The translations under genes and the position numbers were made by a program. 64,000 bases of DNA from Sphingobacteriia bacterium 28-36-52 (GTDB lineage: Bacteria; Bacteroidota; Bacteroidia; Chitinophagales; Chitinophagaceae), in NCBI GenBank assembly GCA_002281575.1, contig NCGN01000003.1:248001-312000 (forward strand), in the 5' to 3' direction. Of the stretch, positions 6,485-16,244 are shown piece after piece. The notes under the pieces are model-generated. The model saw only the letters and a list, made by a program, of their open reading frames with translations, searched no databases and was not told where the DNA came from. The first letter of the stretch is position 1. The number at the start of each line of letters is the position of its first letter.

Positions 6485-8509
6485 ATGGCAACTATTTTTA
6501 AAGAGAGAAGCTGGTGGCAGTTTACACTAACTCGTGTAACAATTGCGTTGGTATTGGGTATTCTATTGGGTAAATATATACCCATCCCTCAATGGTTGCT
6601 GTTATTGAGTTTGAGCGCATCTACTGCTGTATGGATAGTAACCGATCAATTTTCAACGCTGGCTTATTTCAACAAAAGATGGATTGGTGGACTGTCTATT
6701 TTGGTGGTTTTTACTGGAGTAGGAATAGGGGTATACCAGCTTGCTACAAAAACAATTATTCAAATTAAAGCAAGGGTAATATTGCAAGAAAGTCCAATTA
6801 AAAAACCCAATAGCTACCAAGCTACAGCTGCAATGGGTGAAACTTTACTGTTAATTTATTTTCATCCAACTACCAATATTTATTCATTGAATGCAGGTAC
6901 CACAATTCAGTTACATAAAAAACCATTACCCATTGCCAATACCAGCAACCCCGGTGGATTTAATTTTAAGGAATACGCAGCAAGTCAAAAAATTCATCAC
7001 CAGATTTATTTAACCCCTACTGATTTTACTATTATTCAGTCATCTAAATCTCCTGCATCATTACTAAGTAAGAGTAAACAATATGTATTAAGCGTATTAG
7101 AAAAAAATATTCGCATTCCTAGAGAAAGAAGTGTGGCAGAAGCATTATTAATTGGGTATAAAAAAAACTTAGATAAAGAATTAATGAACGCTTACAGCAA
7201 CACAGGAGTAATACATATTATTGCTATCAGTGGTTTGCATTTAGGAATGATTTATGCGCTCTTACGATGGTTATTTAAACCCATGAACCGTTTCAAAAAA
7301 CTACACTGGTTAAAAAGAGCCCTTATTCTATTGATAATATGGGGCTTTACAATGCTCACAGGTGCAGGCGCATCAGTATTAAGAGCTGCTGTAATGTTTA
7401 GTTTTTTATTATTGAGTGAGCAACAAAATAGGCCCAACTACATCATTAATACCCTTTCAGCATCTGCATTCTGCCTACTTTTGTATCGACCCTTGTTCTT
7501 ATGGGATATTGGGTTTCAATTGTCCTATGCAGCAGTTATTGGCATAGTACTATTTGCAAAACCAATTGAAAAGTGGCTCTATATAAAAAACAAAATATTG
7601 CGGCATTGTTGGCAATTATGCAGTGTAACTTTTGCAGCACAATTGCTAACACTTCCATTGCTACTTTATTATTTCAATAGCTTTCCCAATCTATTCTTAT
7701 TCACCAATTTTATAGCTGTTCCTATTTCAGGTTTTATTCTTTACTTATTGATTGGTTTATTGGTAATTGCACCAATTAGTTTTATAGCAAAACCAGTAGG
7801 CGCAATAACAGAATGGTTGATTGTACAACTAAATAATTTTATCCAAAATAGTGCAAGTCTTCCATTTGCACTCACTGAATTTATACAAGTGTCCTTGGCA
7901 CAAACCATCTGCTTATATGTATGTATTGTTGGTTGTGCAGTTTGGATAGCACAAAAAAATAACAGGGCTTTTTGGTTGGGCTGCAGTGGAATCATTTTGT
8001 TTGTTGCTATTCGCTCTATGAGTTTGATTCAACTAAAACAGCAGCAGAAATTAATTGTATACCATGCACCCAAATATACTTCTATAGATATTTTGGAGGG
8101 ATTGGGGCATCGGTATATTGGAGACCACCAATTAGAACAAAATACTTTATTAAAAAACAACTACCTCTCACCAACCCGAACAATCTACAGAGCAGGCAAT
8201 CCATTGTTACAAACTAGGGTTTACTTACGTGCTCCTTTTGTGATAGGTCCCAACAAAAAAGTGCTATTGGTTCATCCTAGGTTGTCCTTTCCTATTTTAA
8301 ATATGGTGCCCGAAATTGATTTAATTATACTAGCCGGGGGAGTACAAATTCCATTTGCAGAAATAGCAAAGCGATACCCCCAAGCCAAATTGATTTTCGA
8401 CAGCAGCAACCCCTTGTGGAAAATACAGCTATGGAAAAAAGAAGCAGACCGCTTACATTTGCGCCATCATTCTGTACCCGAACAAGGTGCGTTTGAATAC
8501 AATCTCTAA
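6485..8509 (+). CDS. comEC: ComEC/Rec2-family membrane protein (DNA uptake channel)
   Basis: 674 residues. N-terminal hydrophobic segments and a small extracytoplasmic domain (DUF4131-like, with PGGFNFKEYAASQ around residue 157) precede the Competence domain, recognised by GVIHIIAISGLHLGMIYALL (about residues 240-259), LTGAGASVLRAAVMF and WDIGFQLSYAAVIGIVLF. About ten membrane spans are visible. The C-terminal 150 residues occupy the place of the metallo-beta-lactamase-like domain but lack HxHxDH, so this is a short, nuclease-motif-less variant. ComEC carries single-stranded DNA across the inner membrane during transformation. It follows the terminator of carB and is 42 bp upstream of purH. 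comF and radA, also linked to competence in other bacteria, are at 26-28 kb. Confidence 0.9.
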   Translation: MATIFKERSWWQFTLTRVTIALVLGILLGKYIPIPQWLLLLSLSASTAVWIVTDQFSTLAYFNKRWIGGLSILVVFTGVGIGVYQLATKTIIQIKARVILQESPIKKPNSYQATAAMGETLLLIYFHPTTNIYSLNAGTTIQLHKKPLPIANTSNPGGFNFKEYAASQKIHHQIYLTPTDFTIIQSSKSPASLLSKSKQYVLSVLEKNIRIPRERSVAEALLIGYKKNLDKELMNAYSNTGVIHIIAISGLHLGMIYALLRWLFKPMNRFKKLHWLKRALILLIIWGFTMLTGAGASVLRAAVMFSFLLLSEQQNRPNYIINTLSASAFCLLLYRPLFLWDIGFQLSYAAVIGIVLFAKPIEKWLYIKNKILRHCWQLCSVTFAAQLLTLPLLLYYFNSFPNLFLFTNFIAVPISGFILYLLIGLLVIAPISFIAKPVGAITEWLIVQLNNFIQNSASLPFALTEFIQVSLAQTICLYVCIVGCAVWIAQKNNRAFWLGCSGIILFVAIRSMSLIQLKQQQKLIVYHAPKYTSIDILEGLGHRYIGDHQLEQNTLLKNNYLSPTRTIYRAGNPLLQTRVYLRAPFVIGPNKKVLLVHPRLSFPILNMVPEIDLIILAGGVQIPFAEIAKRYPQAKLIFDSSNPLWKIQLWKKEADRLHLRHHSVPEQGAFEYNL

Positions 8510-8551
8510 CTTTTGCCCCATTTAACTGCCTGCGGGCTGAAAGCAAAACAT

Positions 8552-10045
8552 ATGCAAAAAAAAATTAATTCTGCGCTGATTTCTGTTTTTTACAAAGATG
8601 GTTTAGAGCCTATTGCACGTCAATTACAATCTTTAGGTATCACCATTTATTCAACGGGTGGCACCCAAACTTTTCTAGAAAATCTAGGAATCAACTGTGT
8701 TCCAGTTGAAAGTTTAACTACTTATCCTTCTATACTAGGTGGCAGAGTTAAAACATTGCATCCTGTTGTATTTGGCGGAATTTTAGGCAGAAGATATGAG
8801 CCGCAAGATTTGCAAGAGATGCAAGAATACAAGATTCCAGAAATTGACTTGGTTATTGTAGACTTATATCCATTTGAAGAAACCCTTAAGAGTACCAACG
8901 AAGAAAATCTCATCATTGAAAAAATTGATATTGGTGGTCCTTCTATGATTCGTGCAGCTGCAAAGAATTTTAAAGATGTAACCGTTATTGCTGCAAAAGA
9001 CAGTTATGCCGAATTAGAAGCTTTATTGATTAGTCAAAAAGGGGAAACAACCATTGAACAAAGAAAAGCATTTGCTGCAAAAGCTTTTGAAGTGGTTATG
9101 CATTACGATATTGCCATCAGCAATTATTTTAACCCAGGAGCACAACAGGTTTTACGCTATGGAGAAAACCCTCACCAAAAAGCCAGCTTTAAGGGAGACC
9201 TAACAAAAGTATTTAGTCAATTAAACGGGAAAGAACTTTCGTATAATAATCTAGTAGATGTAGATGCTGCTATTCAATTGATTACAGATTTCAGTAACTA
9301 CAATGAAGCAGTTTTTGCTATTATTAAGCATACCAATGTTTGTGGAGTTGCCGCTAGAACTTTTGTTAAACAAGCATGGGATGCAGCATTAGCTGGTGAT
9401 CCAGAAAGTGCTTTTGGTGGCGTTTTGGTTTGTAATAATACCATTGATTCAGCAACAGCAGAAGCTATTAATGAAATATTTTTTGAGGTATTGGTTGCAC
9501 CAGCATTTGATGAAGCTGCTTTAACTGTTTTAAAAAGTAAAAAGAATAGAATTTTATTACAGCTGAATCAAAAGGATTTTAAAACTGCCACCATGCAGAA
9601 GTCTATTTTGAATGGTACGCTTATTCAAGATACCGATCAAGGCAACTTTGAAAAATGGGAGGAAGTGGGTGGAAGAGTTTGTACTCCATCAGAAAAAGAC
9701 AACCTTGTATTTGCGAATATTATTTGTAAGCATTTAAAAAGCAATGCCATTGCATTGGTAAAAGATTTACAGTTGGTTGGTAAGGGTTGCGGACAAACCA
9801 GTAGAATCGATTCATTGCGTCAGTCTATAGAAAAAGCAAAGCAATTTAATTTTGATTTAAAAGGCGCGGTATTGGCATCAGATGCATTTTTCCCTTTTAA
9901 CGATTGTGTGCAAATTGCACACGCAGCGGGTATGGAAGCTTTTATTCAACCAGGTGGATCTGTAAGAGATAAAGACAGTGTAGCGTATTGCTTGAGCAAC
10001 CAATTAGCCATGGTAATGACGGGTACCAGACACTTTAAACACTAA
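8552..10045 (+). CDS. purH: Bifunctional AICAR transformylase / IMP cyclohydrolase
   Basis: 497 residues from the ATG at 8552. An upstream TTG at 8513 in frame would add 13 residues overlapping the end of the comEC region and is not needed, since MQKKINSALISVFYKDGLEPIARQL is the normal PurH start. The N-terminal MGS-like cyclohydrolase domain shows STGGTQTFLENLG, GGRVKTLHPVVFGGILGRR and IVDLYPFEET; the transformylase domain shows LRYGENPHQKASF, KHTNVCGVA, GDPESAFGGVL and the C-terminal SDAFFPFNDCVQIAHAAGMEAFIQPGGSVRD. It catalyses the last two steps of IMP synthesis in the cytoplasm. A DMT transporter gene starts 5 bp after its stop. Confidence 0.97.
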   Translation: MQKKINSALISVFYKDGLEPIARQLQSLGITIYSTGGTQTFLENLGINCVPVESLTTYPSILGGRVKTLHPVVFGGILGRRYEPQDLQEMQEYKIPEIDLVIVDLYPFEETLKSTNEENLIIEKIDIGGPSMIRAAAKNFKDVTVIAAKDSYAELEALLISQKGETTIEQRKAFAAKAFEVVMHYDIAISNYFNPGAQQVLRYGENPHQKASFKGDLTKVFSQLNGKELSYNNLVDVDAAIQLITDFSNYNEAVFAIIKHTNVCGVAARTFVKQAWDAALAGDPESAFGGVLVCNNTIDSATAEAINEIFFEVLVAPAFDEAALTVLKSKKNRILLQLNQKDFKTATMQKSILNGTLIQDTDQGNFEKWEEVGGRVCTPSEKDNLVFANIICKHLKSNAIALVKDLQLVGKGCGQTSRIDSLRQSIEKAKQFNFDLKGAVLASDAFFPFNDCVQIAHAAGMEAFIQPGGSVRDKDSVAYCLSNQLAMVMTGTRHFKH

Positions 10046-10050
10046 TACTA

Positions 10051-10971
10051 TTGACAACCAAACAAAAAGCATATTTAGCACTCTCCGTTACCAGTATTGT
10101 ATGGGGTACCAGTTGGGTGGCCAGTAGATATGCTGTGCAAAATGCACCTGCGTTACAAGTGTCTGCAACCAGGCAATTAATTGCAGGTTCATTATTTGCA
10201 GGCTTCTTTTTATTGAAAGGAGAGAAACTTCCCAATCTCAAACAAATGGTTTGGTTAGTAGGTATGTCGGTACTCTTGTTTGTATTTGCAAATGGCTTAG
10301 CAACAGTAGGAGTTAAATATATTTCTAGTGGCTTGGCTGCGCTTATTGCTGCACTTTACCCTTTAAGTGTAGTAATTATTGAAAAAATCTTTTTTAAAAA
10401 CACCCGCATTGGGTTATTCACTTTCATAGGAATTATTTTAGGCATTAGCGGCATTGCCATTGTATTCTATGACAATGCATTTCATAACCAAAGTCCTAAC
10501 TATTGGATAGGCATTTTAGTTTCTGTAATTGCTATGCTTAGCTGGAGTGTGGGCACCATTATTATTGCTAGGAAGCAAATTAATATCAACCCCTATTATG
10601 CTATTGGATGGGAAATGCTTTTCTCCTCACTTATTCTATTTATGGCTGCAGGTGTTACCAATAATCTGGTGCCATTTGCTCAATTTCCAGCACAAACTTG
10701 GTATGCAATTATTTATTTGGTTATTATGGGTTCATTAATTGCAGTAGTTGCATTTTTATATACGATGAAGCATCTTGAAGCTTCGGTGGCTGCATTGTAT
10801 GCTTATGTAAACCCCATTGTAGCAATTGTAATTGGTTCCTATTTAGTGCACGAGCCCTTAACCAAAGAAATTGTTATTGGATCTATCATTACCATCATTG
10901 GTGTGTATATGGTTAACCAAAGTTTGAAAAAACAAAAAGCACAGCAAGCTAGTGTAGAGAATAAAAGTTAG
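10051..10971 (+). CDS. EamA-family (DMT) transporter
   Basis: 306 residues with about ten predicted membrane helices in two EamA repeats (first TSIVWGTSWVASRYAV, second LVSVIAMLSWSVGTIIIARKQ with the C-terminal ALYAYVNPIVAIVIGSYLVHEPLT signature). Substrate unknown; relatives export amino acids or other small metabolites. The start is a TTG at 10051, 5 bp after purH; no ATG exists early enough to retain the first helix, so the TTG is accepted. Probably co-transcribed with purH. It converges with the next gene with only 4 bp between stops. Confidence 0.85.
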   Translation: MTTKQKAYLALSVTSIVWGTSWVASRYAVQNAPALQVSATRQLIAGSLFAGFFLLKGEKLPNLKQMVWLVGMSVLLFVFANGLATVGVKYISSGLAALIAALYPLSVVIIEKIFFKNTRIGLFTFIGIILGISGIAIVFYDNAFHNQSPNYWIGILVSVIAMLSWSVGTIIIARKQININPYYAIGWEMLFSSLILFMAAGVTNNLVPFAQFPAQTWYAIIYLVIMGSLIAVVAFLYTMKHLEASVAALYAYVNPIVAIVIGSYLVHEPLTKEIVIGSIITIIGVYMVNQSLKKQKAQQASVENKS

Positions 10972-10975
10972 CTTT

Positions 10976-12259
10976 TTATTTTGTGCAATGCTTCAATAAA
11001 AAATCAGCATACATATTTCTCCACTCAATAAATTCTGGCTGCTGGGTCAAAAAGTTATTGTGAAATATGGGAATAAAATCACCTCCATATTGTTTGTAAA
11101 AAGAATACATTTCTGCTAGTACCTGAGCTGCTTCCCCAAGCGTTTTTTTTTCATTAAAAATTGCAGTGGCGTCCATATAACAAAATGGATAAATGACCAA
11201 TGAGGTAGATTGATTGGTTGCTAAATTAAACCAGTTAAAGCGTTTTGTGTATGAAGCCCTAAACCCATTTATTTGCGAATACCCCATGGAATAGTCTGCT
11301 TCAATTCCAGTATTTGCAAGGGTTTCATAGGTGTCAGGGAAACTCAAATAAATATAGTGTTGTCTGGAATGCTTAATTGGCTGTTGAATGATTTGTTCAA
11401 AAATTTTCTTCTCTTTTAGCAAAGTATTTTTTTGAGTTACAGATGGATGTAATCCTACCGTGTATTTTTTTGCGTGAGCAATCATCAACGCTTGCATAGC
11501 TGCAGATTCTGGTGAAACATTTTTATGCAATGCATCTCTCTTAGCAGATATTAAGAAAAAATACAAGGGTTTTAACTGTAAACTATCGTGTAATAAATGC
11601 AACCAATCATAAATATCATAAGGGTCTTTTTGAACCCCCACCAATACCTGTAAACGCTCTACTACCCGATTAAATTTTAACTGAATAAGGTGCTTAAAAT
11701 AACCTAAAGTATTTCTGATACTATTATGATGCAGATAACTGTATGCTATATCAATATCATAACTGGGCTTGAACGAAAAATGGTAGGGCATTCTGATATT
11801 CAAGGCTGTGGTCAATTGTGTTAACCAATAATTAACCAAGGGGAATTGCAAGAATCCATTTTGATAAGCCAATGATTGTTCTGGCTGGTATCGTCCAAGC
11901 TCATCCTTTTGATGTGGTAGCCATTCTTCGTATCGTGTTATTAAATAAAAAGCTGCTGAAAATAAATCGAAGGGGATACTGCCAGCAGTTTCAAAAAAAG
12001 CAGGATAGCCCTTCCATTGAATGATATTGATTTCTTGCTCGGTAATATTATTTTCTTGCAATAAACCGTGCGGATAAATATGACAGGAAATACCTTCAAT
12101 AGTATTGCTAGAATAATTGATTCTTGCTCCACTATATCCTTTGAATTCCTCAAGTTGATTGGTAATACTGGCTTCTCCTTGAAATAAAGTAGATACAATA
12201 TATTCTAAACGTGGTGTTTGCTTGTCTGCATAAATTAAGAGGATATTTGATGCTGACAT
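10976..12259 (-). CDS. Polysaccharide-deacetylase-like protein (Bacteroidota-type, DUF7033 region)
   Basis: 427 residues. The N-terminal half contains IPFDLFSAAFYLITRYEEWLPHQKDELGRY (about 98-127), characteristic of Bacteroidota proteins with a DUF7033 region ahead of a carbohydrate-esterase-4-like barrel. The barrel begins with FSFKPSYDIDIAYSYLHH (canonical ThDvD replaced by SYDID) and has a VGLHPS motif standing for the zinc-binding HpSH-type site. No signal peptide. Catalytic competence is unclear because the metal ligands are only partly recognisable. It lies 5 bp downstream of the LutB-like gene at the end of a seven-gene minus-strand run. The family is often linked to surface polysaccharide modification, which is an inference here. 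Confidence 0.65.
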   Translation of the reverse strand: MSASNILLIYADKQTPRLEYIVSTLFQGEASITNQLEEFKGYSGARINYSSNTIEGISCHIYPHGLLQENNITEQEINIIQWKGYPAFFETAGSIPFDLFSAAFYLITRYEEWLPHQKDELGRYQPEQSLAYQNGFLQFPLVNYWLTQLTTALNIRMPYHFSFKPSYDIDIAYSYLHHNSIRNTLGYFKHLIQLKFNRVVERLQVLVGVQKDPYDIYDWLHLLHDSLQLKPLYFFLISAKRDALHKNVSPESAAMQALMIAHAKKYTVGLHPSVTQKNTLLKEKKIFEQIIQQPIKHSRQHYIYLSFPDTYETLANTGIEADYSMGYSQINGFRASYTKRFNWFNLATNQSTSLVIYPFCYMDATAIFNEKKTLGEAAQVLAEMYSFYKQYGGDFIPIFHNNFLTQQPEFIEWRNMYADFLLKHCTK

Positions 12260-12264
12260 GTCTA

Positions 12265-13641
12265 TTATGAATTATTGGCTTCTTTCCATAACTCATTAAA
12301 TGTTTTAGCACTAAAATCTAATTCTGATCTATGTGCAGTCCAGCCCTGAAATACTTTATTCACTACCCAATTTTTCATCCTACCGTTTCCTGCATTCATT
12401 AATACCCTATTCATGCTAGCTGTTTTCCAAACCTTCCATGCTATTCGTTCTGCTAAACTACTATTACCTTGTACCACGGCCTCGTGTCTATTATCTAATA
12501 ACAACTCATGCAAATTGATTCTTACCGGACAAACTTCTGTACAATTACCGCAAAGTGAAGATGCATAACTTAAATGTTTATACTCATCCAATCCTTTTAA
12601 ATAAGGCGTAATAACTTTTCCTATAGGGCCACTATAAGTAGTATCATAAGCATGACCTCCAATATTTTTATATACAGGACAAGCGTTTAAACATGCTCCA
12701 CATCTTATACAATACAATGCTTCCCTGGCGGTTTTATTGGCCAACAAATTGGTTCTGCCATTGTCCAACAAAATCACAATCATTTCTTCAGGACCATCTG
12801 TTTCATTGGCTTGTTTAGGTCCTGAAATAATGGTATTGTAAACGGTTACCCTTTGACCTGTTCCATAAGTAGAAAGTAATGGCCAAAACAAAGCCAAGTC
12901 GTGCACCGAGGGAATTACTTTTTCAATACCCACAATTACAATATGGGTTTTAGGCCAAGCACAACTTAACCTTCCATTTCCTTCATTTTCGGTAATGGCA
13001 ATTGCGCCTATATCTGGCAAAATAAAATTGGCTCCAGTAACACCAATTTCCGCTTGCACATATTTTTCTCTCAATTTTTGCCTGGCAACCATGGTTAGTT
13101 CCTCTGGACTTAGCCCTCCAGGTACCCCTAATTTGTCTGCAAATAGACGTGCCACATCCTCTTTGCTTTTATGCATAGCAGGAGTTACAATATGGTAAGG
13201 CGCTTCCCCATCTAACTGCTGTATATATTCACCTAAATCAGTCTCAACACTTTCTATTCCATTTTGCTCTAAATAACTATTTAGATGAATTTCTTCGGTA
13301 ACCATGCTCTTGCTCTTCACTAGCGTTTTGCATTGTTTTTCTTTGCAAATAGCTCCTATATGAGACAAAGCCTCTTCGGCAGTTTCTGCCCACAAAACCT
13401 TCGTTCCCCTTGCTGTAATTTTTTCTTCGAACGCTAATAAATATTTATCTAAATGCTCTATGGCTTCCCATTTTTTATTCTTTGCCACTTCCCTTGCCGG
13501 CATCATATTAGTAAACTGCTTTTTGCCTATTGGAACTACAGCATTGTACTTTCCAATATTGAAGTTGATTTTTCTTCTATGTTCAAGGTCAGCAGCTTTA
13601 ATAGTGCTTTTAGCTATAAAGGTTGCAGCAGTATTACTCAT
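12265..13641 (-). CDS. LutB/LldF-type iron-sulfur protein (lactate utilisation protein B family)
   Basis: 458 residues. The N-terminal LUD domain contains VLWAETAEEALSHIGAICKE, KSKSMVTEEIHLN and the TGANFILPDIGAIAITENEGNGR segment (about 202-224). Two cysteine clusters follow: CIRCGACLNACP (311-322) and CGNCTEVCP (364-372), each suited to a 4Fe-4S centre, and a C-terminal WKVWKTAS...NWVVNKVF region as in LldF/LutB. In other bacteria LutB works with LutA and LutC in lactate oxidation; neither partner is seen here, so the electron-transfer partner is unknown. The start overlaps the upstream DUF3109 gene by 8 bp, pointing to translational coupling. Confidence 0.88.
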   Translation of the reverse strand: MSNTAATFIAKSTIKAADLEHRRKINFNIGKYNAVVPIGKKQFTNMMPAREVAKNKKWEAIEHLDKYLLAFEEKITARGTKVLWAETAEEALSHIGAICKEKQCKTLVKSKSMVTEEIHLNSYLEQNGIESVETDLGEYIQQLDGEAPYHIVTPAMHKSKEDVARLFADKLGVPGGLSPEELTMVARQKLREKYVQAEIGVTGANFILPDIGAIAITENEGNGRLSCAWPKTHIVIVGIEKVIPSVHDLALFWPLLSTYGTGQRVTVYNTIISGPKQANETDGPEEMIVILLDNGRTNLLANKTAREALYCIRCGACLNACPVYKNIGGHAYDTTYSGPIGKVITPYLKGLDEYKHLSYASSLCGNCTEVCPVRINLHELLLDNRHEAVVQGNSSLAERIAWKVWKTASMNRVLMNAGNGRMKNWVVNKVFQGWTAHRSELDFSAKTFNELWKEANNS

Positions 13642-14227
13642 TGTTGTTCTTTTTCATTTCTGCTGCAGTTGCAGCTAAAGTTTCATAAAAAGTTTCGCCA
13701 TATTTTCTAATCAAGGCATCTTTCAGAAAAACATAAACAGGTACTTTTAATTTATTCCCCAGCTTGCATCCTGGCTTACATAAGTCTTCTCTTGGATGAT
13801 AATTTACATACTCAACATCTGGATCTCTTTTACTTTTTCTAATTAGTATTGGAAATAAATGACAACTGAGGGGTTTCTTCCAATCCAATTTTCCATCGTT
13901 ATATGCTTGCTCTATTCCACATATAATGGTACCTGTTGCATCTTTCTTTCCGTAAGCGCAAATGCCCCCGTTAATAGTAGGTGTTACCCAACCAAATTCT
14001 TGATCGTAGGTATATTTACCTACCCTTTCAACTTCCGCTTTCCCCTCTTCGGTCATATAGGGCAAAATTTCATTAAAGTATTGATCTAATTTTTCCAATT
14101 CCCATTTTTCCATGGGAGCACCAGCATCTCCATCTTCACAGCATCCTCCTTTACATTTAGTAAGATCGCAAACAAAATGTTCTTCTACTACTTCATCGCT
14201 TATTAATATCTGGTCTATTGCTATCAT
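13634..14227 (-). CDS. DUF3109 family cysteine-rich protein
   Basis: 197 residues, soluble, with the family pattern: a CDLTKCKGGCCEDGDAGAP cluster at residues 19-37, EFGWVTPTINGGICAYGKK, GTIICGIEQAYNDGKLDWKKPLSCHLFPI and a C-terminal NYHPREDLCKPGCKLG. The many conserved Cys and the DUF3109/YkgJ-like arrangement suggest bound zinc or an iron-sulfur centre, but no reaction is known. It overlaps the lutB-like gene by 8 bp and lies 35 bp downstream of gldD. Confidence 0.9.
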   Translation of the reverse strand: MIAIDQILISDEVVEEHFVCDLTKCKGGCCEDGDAGAPMEKWELEKLDQYFNEILPYMTEEGKAEVERVGKYTYDQEFGWVTPTINGGICAYGKKDATGTIICGIEQAYNDGKLDWKKPLSCHLFPILIRKSKRDPDVEYVNYHPREDLCKPGCKLGNKLKVPVYVFLKDALIRKYGETFYETLAATAAEMKKNNNE

Positions 14228-14262
14228 GTATTTAACTTATTGGTTAAAGATAACCCTTTAAT

Positions 14263-14862
14263 TTATGGCTGTTTACGCCAAGTAAAACTATTAATTAAGT
14301 GTTTAACGTCTTCCATTAAAAACTGGTTTACAATATTTAACGAATCTTCATTGGGTGTTGCATCAAAATACAAAGCCCCTCTTAAAAAATGTCTGCTTGA
14401 ATCTGTAAGAAAAAACTGATTGGCGGTGGCTACATTCCCCCCAACCTTAAAAAAAACACCTTCTACATTATATGGGTTTACCAATAATGAGTCGTCTATA
14501 GAATAGGCTTTAGAAGTATGTTTTCCTGTTAAAGTAAATGCATCTCTTATTAATGAATCAAAATTATTTTTGGATCCAATTTGCTTGTAACTTATATAAA
14601 TTCTTCCACTAAACTGTGGAAAATCAATATTGATCCACCAGGGATTTTCAGTGGTTTCACCAAAGAAAGTGCTGTCTTTGGTAACACGTGCATATACAGG
14701 ATATTCAAAACTATAAGGGTAACCTGACTCTTGAAAAAGTTGGTATTTTTTTATTGGGAAATCAATTTTAAAATAACCTGTTGGCTTGGGTGTAAAGGAA
14801 CTATTGCAAGCATAAAAAAAACCTGTTGCAATAAAAAAAAAACAAGCAGCTATCTTACTCAT
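14263..14862 (-). CDS. gldD: Gliding motility lipoprotein GldD
   Basis: 199 residues with a lipoprotein signal (MSKIAACFFFIATGFFYAC, Cys19). The mature part begins PKPTGYFKIDFPIKKYQLF and continues with PYSFEYPVYARVTKDS, NPWWINIDFPQFSGRIYISYK and VGGNVATANQFFLTDSSRHFLRGALYF, the GldD pattern. GldD is needed for gliding and type IX secretion in Flavobacterium johnsoniae; its exact job is unresolved. Its start overlaps the end of gldE by 8 bp, so GldD and GldE are made together. Confidence 0.95.
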   Translation of the reverse strand: MSKIAACFFFIATGFFYACNSSFTPKPTGYFKIDFPIKKYQLFQESGYPYSFEYPVYARVTKDSTFFGETTENPWWINIDFPQFSGRIYISYKQIGSKNNFDSLIRDAFTLTGKHTSKAYSIDDSLLVNPYNVEGVFFKVGGNVATANQFFLTDSSRHFLRGALYFDATPNEDSLNIVNQFLMEDVKHLINSFTWRKQP

Positions 14863-16204
14863 CCCTTCCTTCTTTAATGGTCAACTTAACTTTTAATATT
14901 CTATTCTTAGCAACTTCTAAAACTGTAAAATCAAACTCATCACTAGCAACTATTTGATTTACTTGCGGAATCTCTCCAGCAATTTCTAATACCAATCCAG
15001 CCATAGAATCGCTTTCTCCTCTTTGAGCATCAAATGTATTGAGGTCAATATTCATGATTTTACACACATCATTAATCATCATTTTACCCTCAAAAATATA
15101 ATTATGCTCATCTAATTTTTTATATCCTGCATCTTCCTCATCAAACTCATCTTTGATTTCTCCAATTACTTCTTCTAAAATATCTTCTAATGTTATAATA
15201 CCACTTGTGCCACCAAACTCATCTACCACAACGGCAAAATGTATTCGCTTCATTTGAAACTCTTGCAACAAATCTTCAATCATTTTTTGCTCATGAACAA
15301 AAAATGGTGGCCTTAATAAACTCTTCCAATTAAAATTGGATGGTTCGTCTAAATAAGGCAACAGGTCTTTGGTATGAATCATACCTGTAATATGGTCTAA
15401 GCCTTCTTTATACACAGGCAATCGACTATAATTCAAGTCTCTTACAATATCTAATAATTCTGTGAAATTAATTTCTTCATCTACCCCATGAACATCTACC
15501 CTTGTTTTCATTACCTGTTTAACCGAAATATTTCCAAACTTCACAATGCCTTTCAGAATATTTTTTTCGTTTTCAGATGCAGTATTATCTGTGGTAATAT
15601 CTATTGCATGATCTAATTCTTCTAAACTATAGGCATTGCTATTTTTATTATTCAATACCCTTTCTAATTTATCTGAATATTTAACCAACTTTTTTCCTAG
15701 GCCCGTGCACAAATAAGTCATTGCTTGTACAATTCCACCAAAGTCTTTGGCAAATCGAATATTATTTTGAGTAGCCAGCACTTTTGGCATTACTTCTCCA
15801 AACAATACCAACATAAATGATACCGCTATTACTTTAATAATAAATTCTATCCAAGCAGCTCCGTATTGTTCAAAATTGAATAAATTATCGATGAGTAAAT
15901 TTGAAACAATAATAATGGTGATATTAATAAAACTGTTGGCAATTAATAGTGATGCTAAAAATGTTTTAGGTTCTTCTAATAAGTCAACTATTCTTTGGTA
16001 GGTTGGAATTTGTTTAGACCTCAATAAATTAATGTCTTTATGTGTTAAAGAAAAGAATGCAACTTCTGCACCCGATAATACAAAGGATAAAAAAAACAAC
16101 AACAACAATACCATTACTAAAATAGTTGTGCCTTGTGCCTGCAATGCTGCCAGTATGTGAATTGAAGAAAGTAAATCGGTTACAGGATAATAATCCAAAG
16201 CCAC
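14855..16204 (-). CDS. gldE: GldE, CNNM/CBS-domain membrane protein
   Basis: 449 residues. The N-terminal CNNM (DUF21) domain has about four membrane spans with VLSGAEVAFFSLTHKDI and LVLFGEVMPKVLATQN; a pair of CBS domains follows (VKQVMKTRVDVHGV..., FVHEQKMIEDLLQEFQMKRIHFAVVVDEFGGTSGIITLEDILEEVIGEI), then a C-terminal CorC/HlyC transporter-associated domain. Homologues are magnesium/cobalt efflux-type proteins. GldE is partly redundant with GldD in gliding of F. johnsoniae. The position between ssb and gldD identifies it as GldE rather than a generic hemolysin-like protein. Confidence 0.93.
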   Translation of the reverse strand: MALDYYPVTDLLSSIHILAALQAQGTTILVMVLLLLFFLSFVLSGAEVAFFSLTHKDINLLRSKQIPTYQRIVDLLEEPKTFLASLLIANSFINITIIIVSNLLIDNLFNFEQYGAAWIEFIIKVIAVSFMLVLFGEVMPKVLATQNNIRFAKDFGGIVQAMTYLCTGLGKKLVKYSDKLERVLNNKNSNAYSLEELDHAIDITTDNTASENEKNILKGIVKFGNISVKQVMKTRVDVHGVDEEINFTELLDIVRDLNYSRLPVYKEGLDHITGMIHTKDLLPYLDEPSNFNWKSLLRPPFFVHEQKMIEDLLQEFQMKRIHFAVVVDEFGGTSGIITLEDILEEVIGEIKDEFDEEDAGYKKLDEHNYIFEGKMMINDVCKIMNIDLNTFDAQRGESDSMAGLVLEIAGEIPQVNQIVASDEFDFTVLEVAKNRILKVKLTIKEGRDE

Positions 16205-16244
16205 TGAATTTGGTTAGAAAGCAAAAATATCGTTTCTGAAACAA

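Noticed and set aside
14855..16204. Annotation as a hemolysin C-type toxin.
   Set aside because: The CNNM-CBS-CorC layout and the position beside gldD identify GldE; no toxin function is implied.
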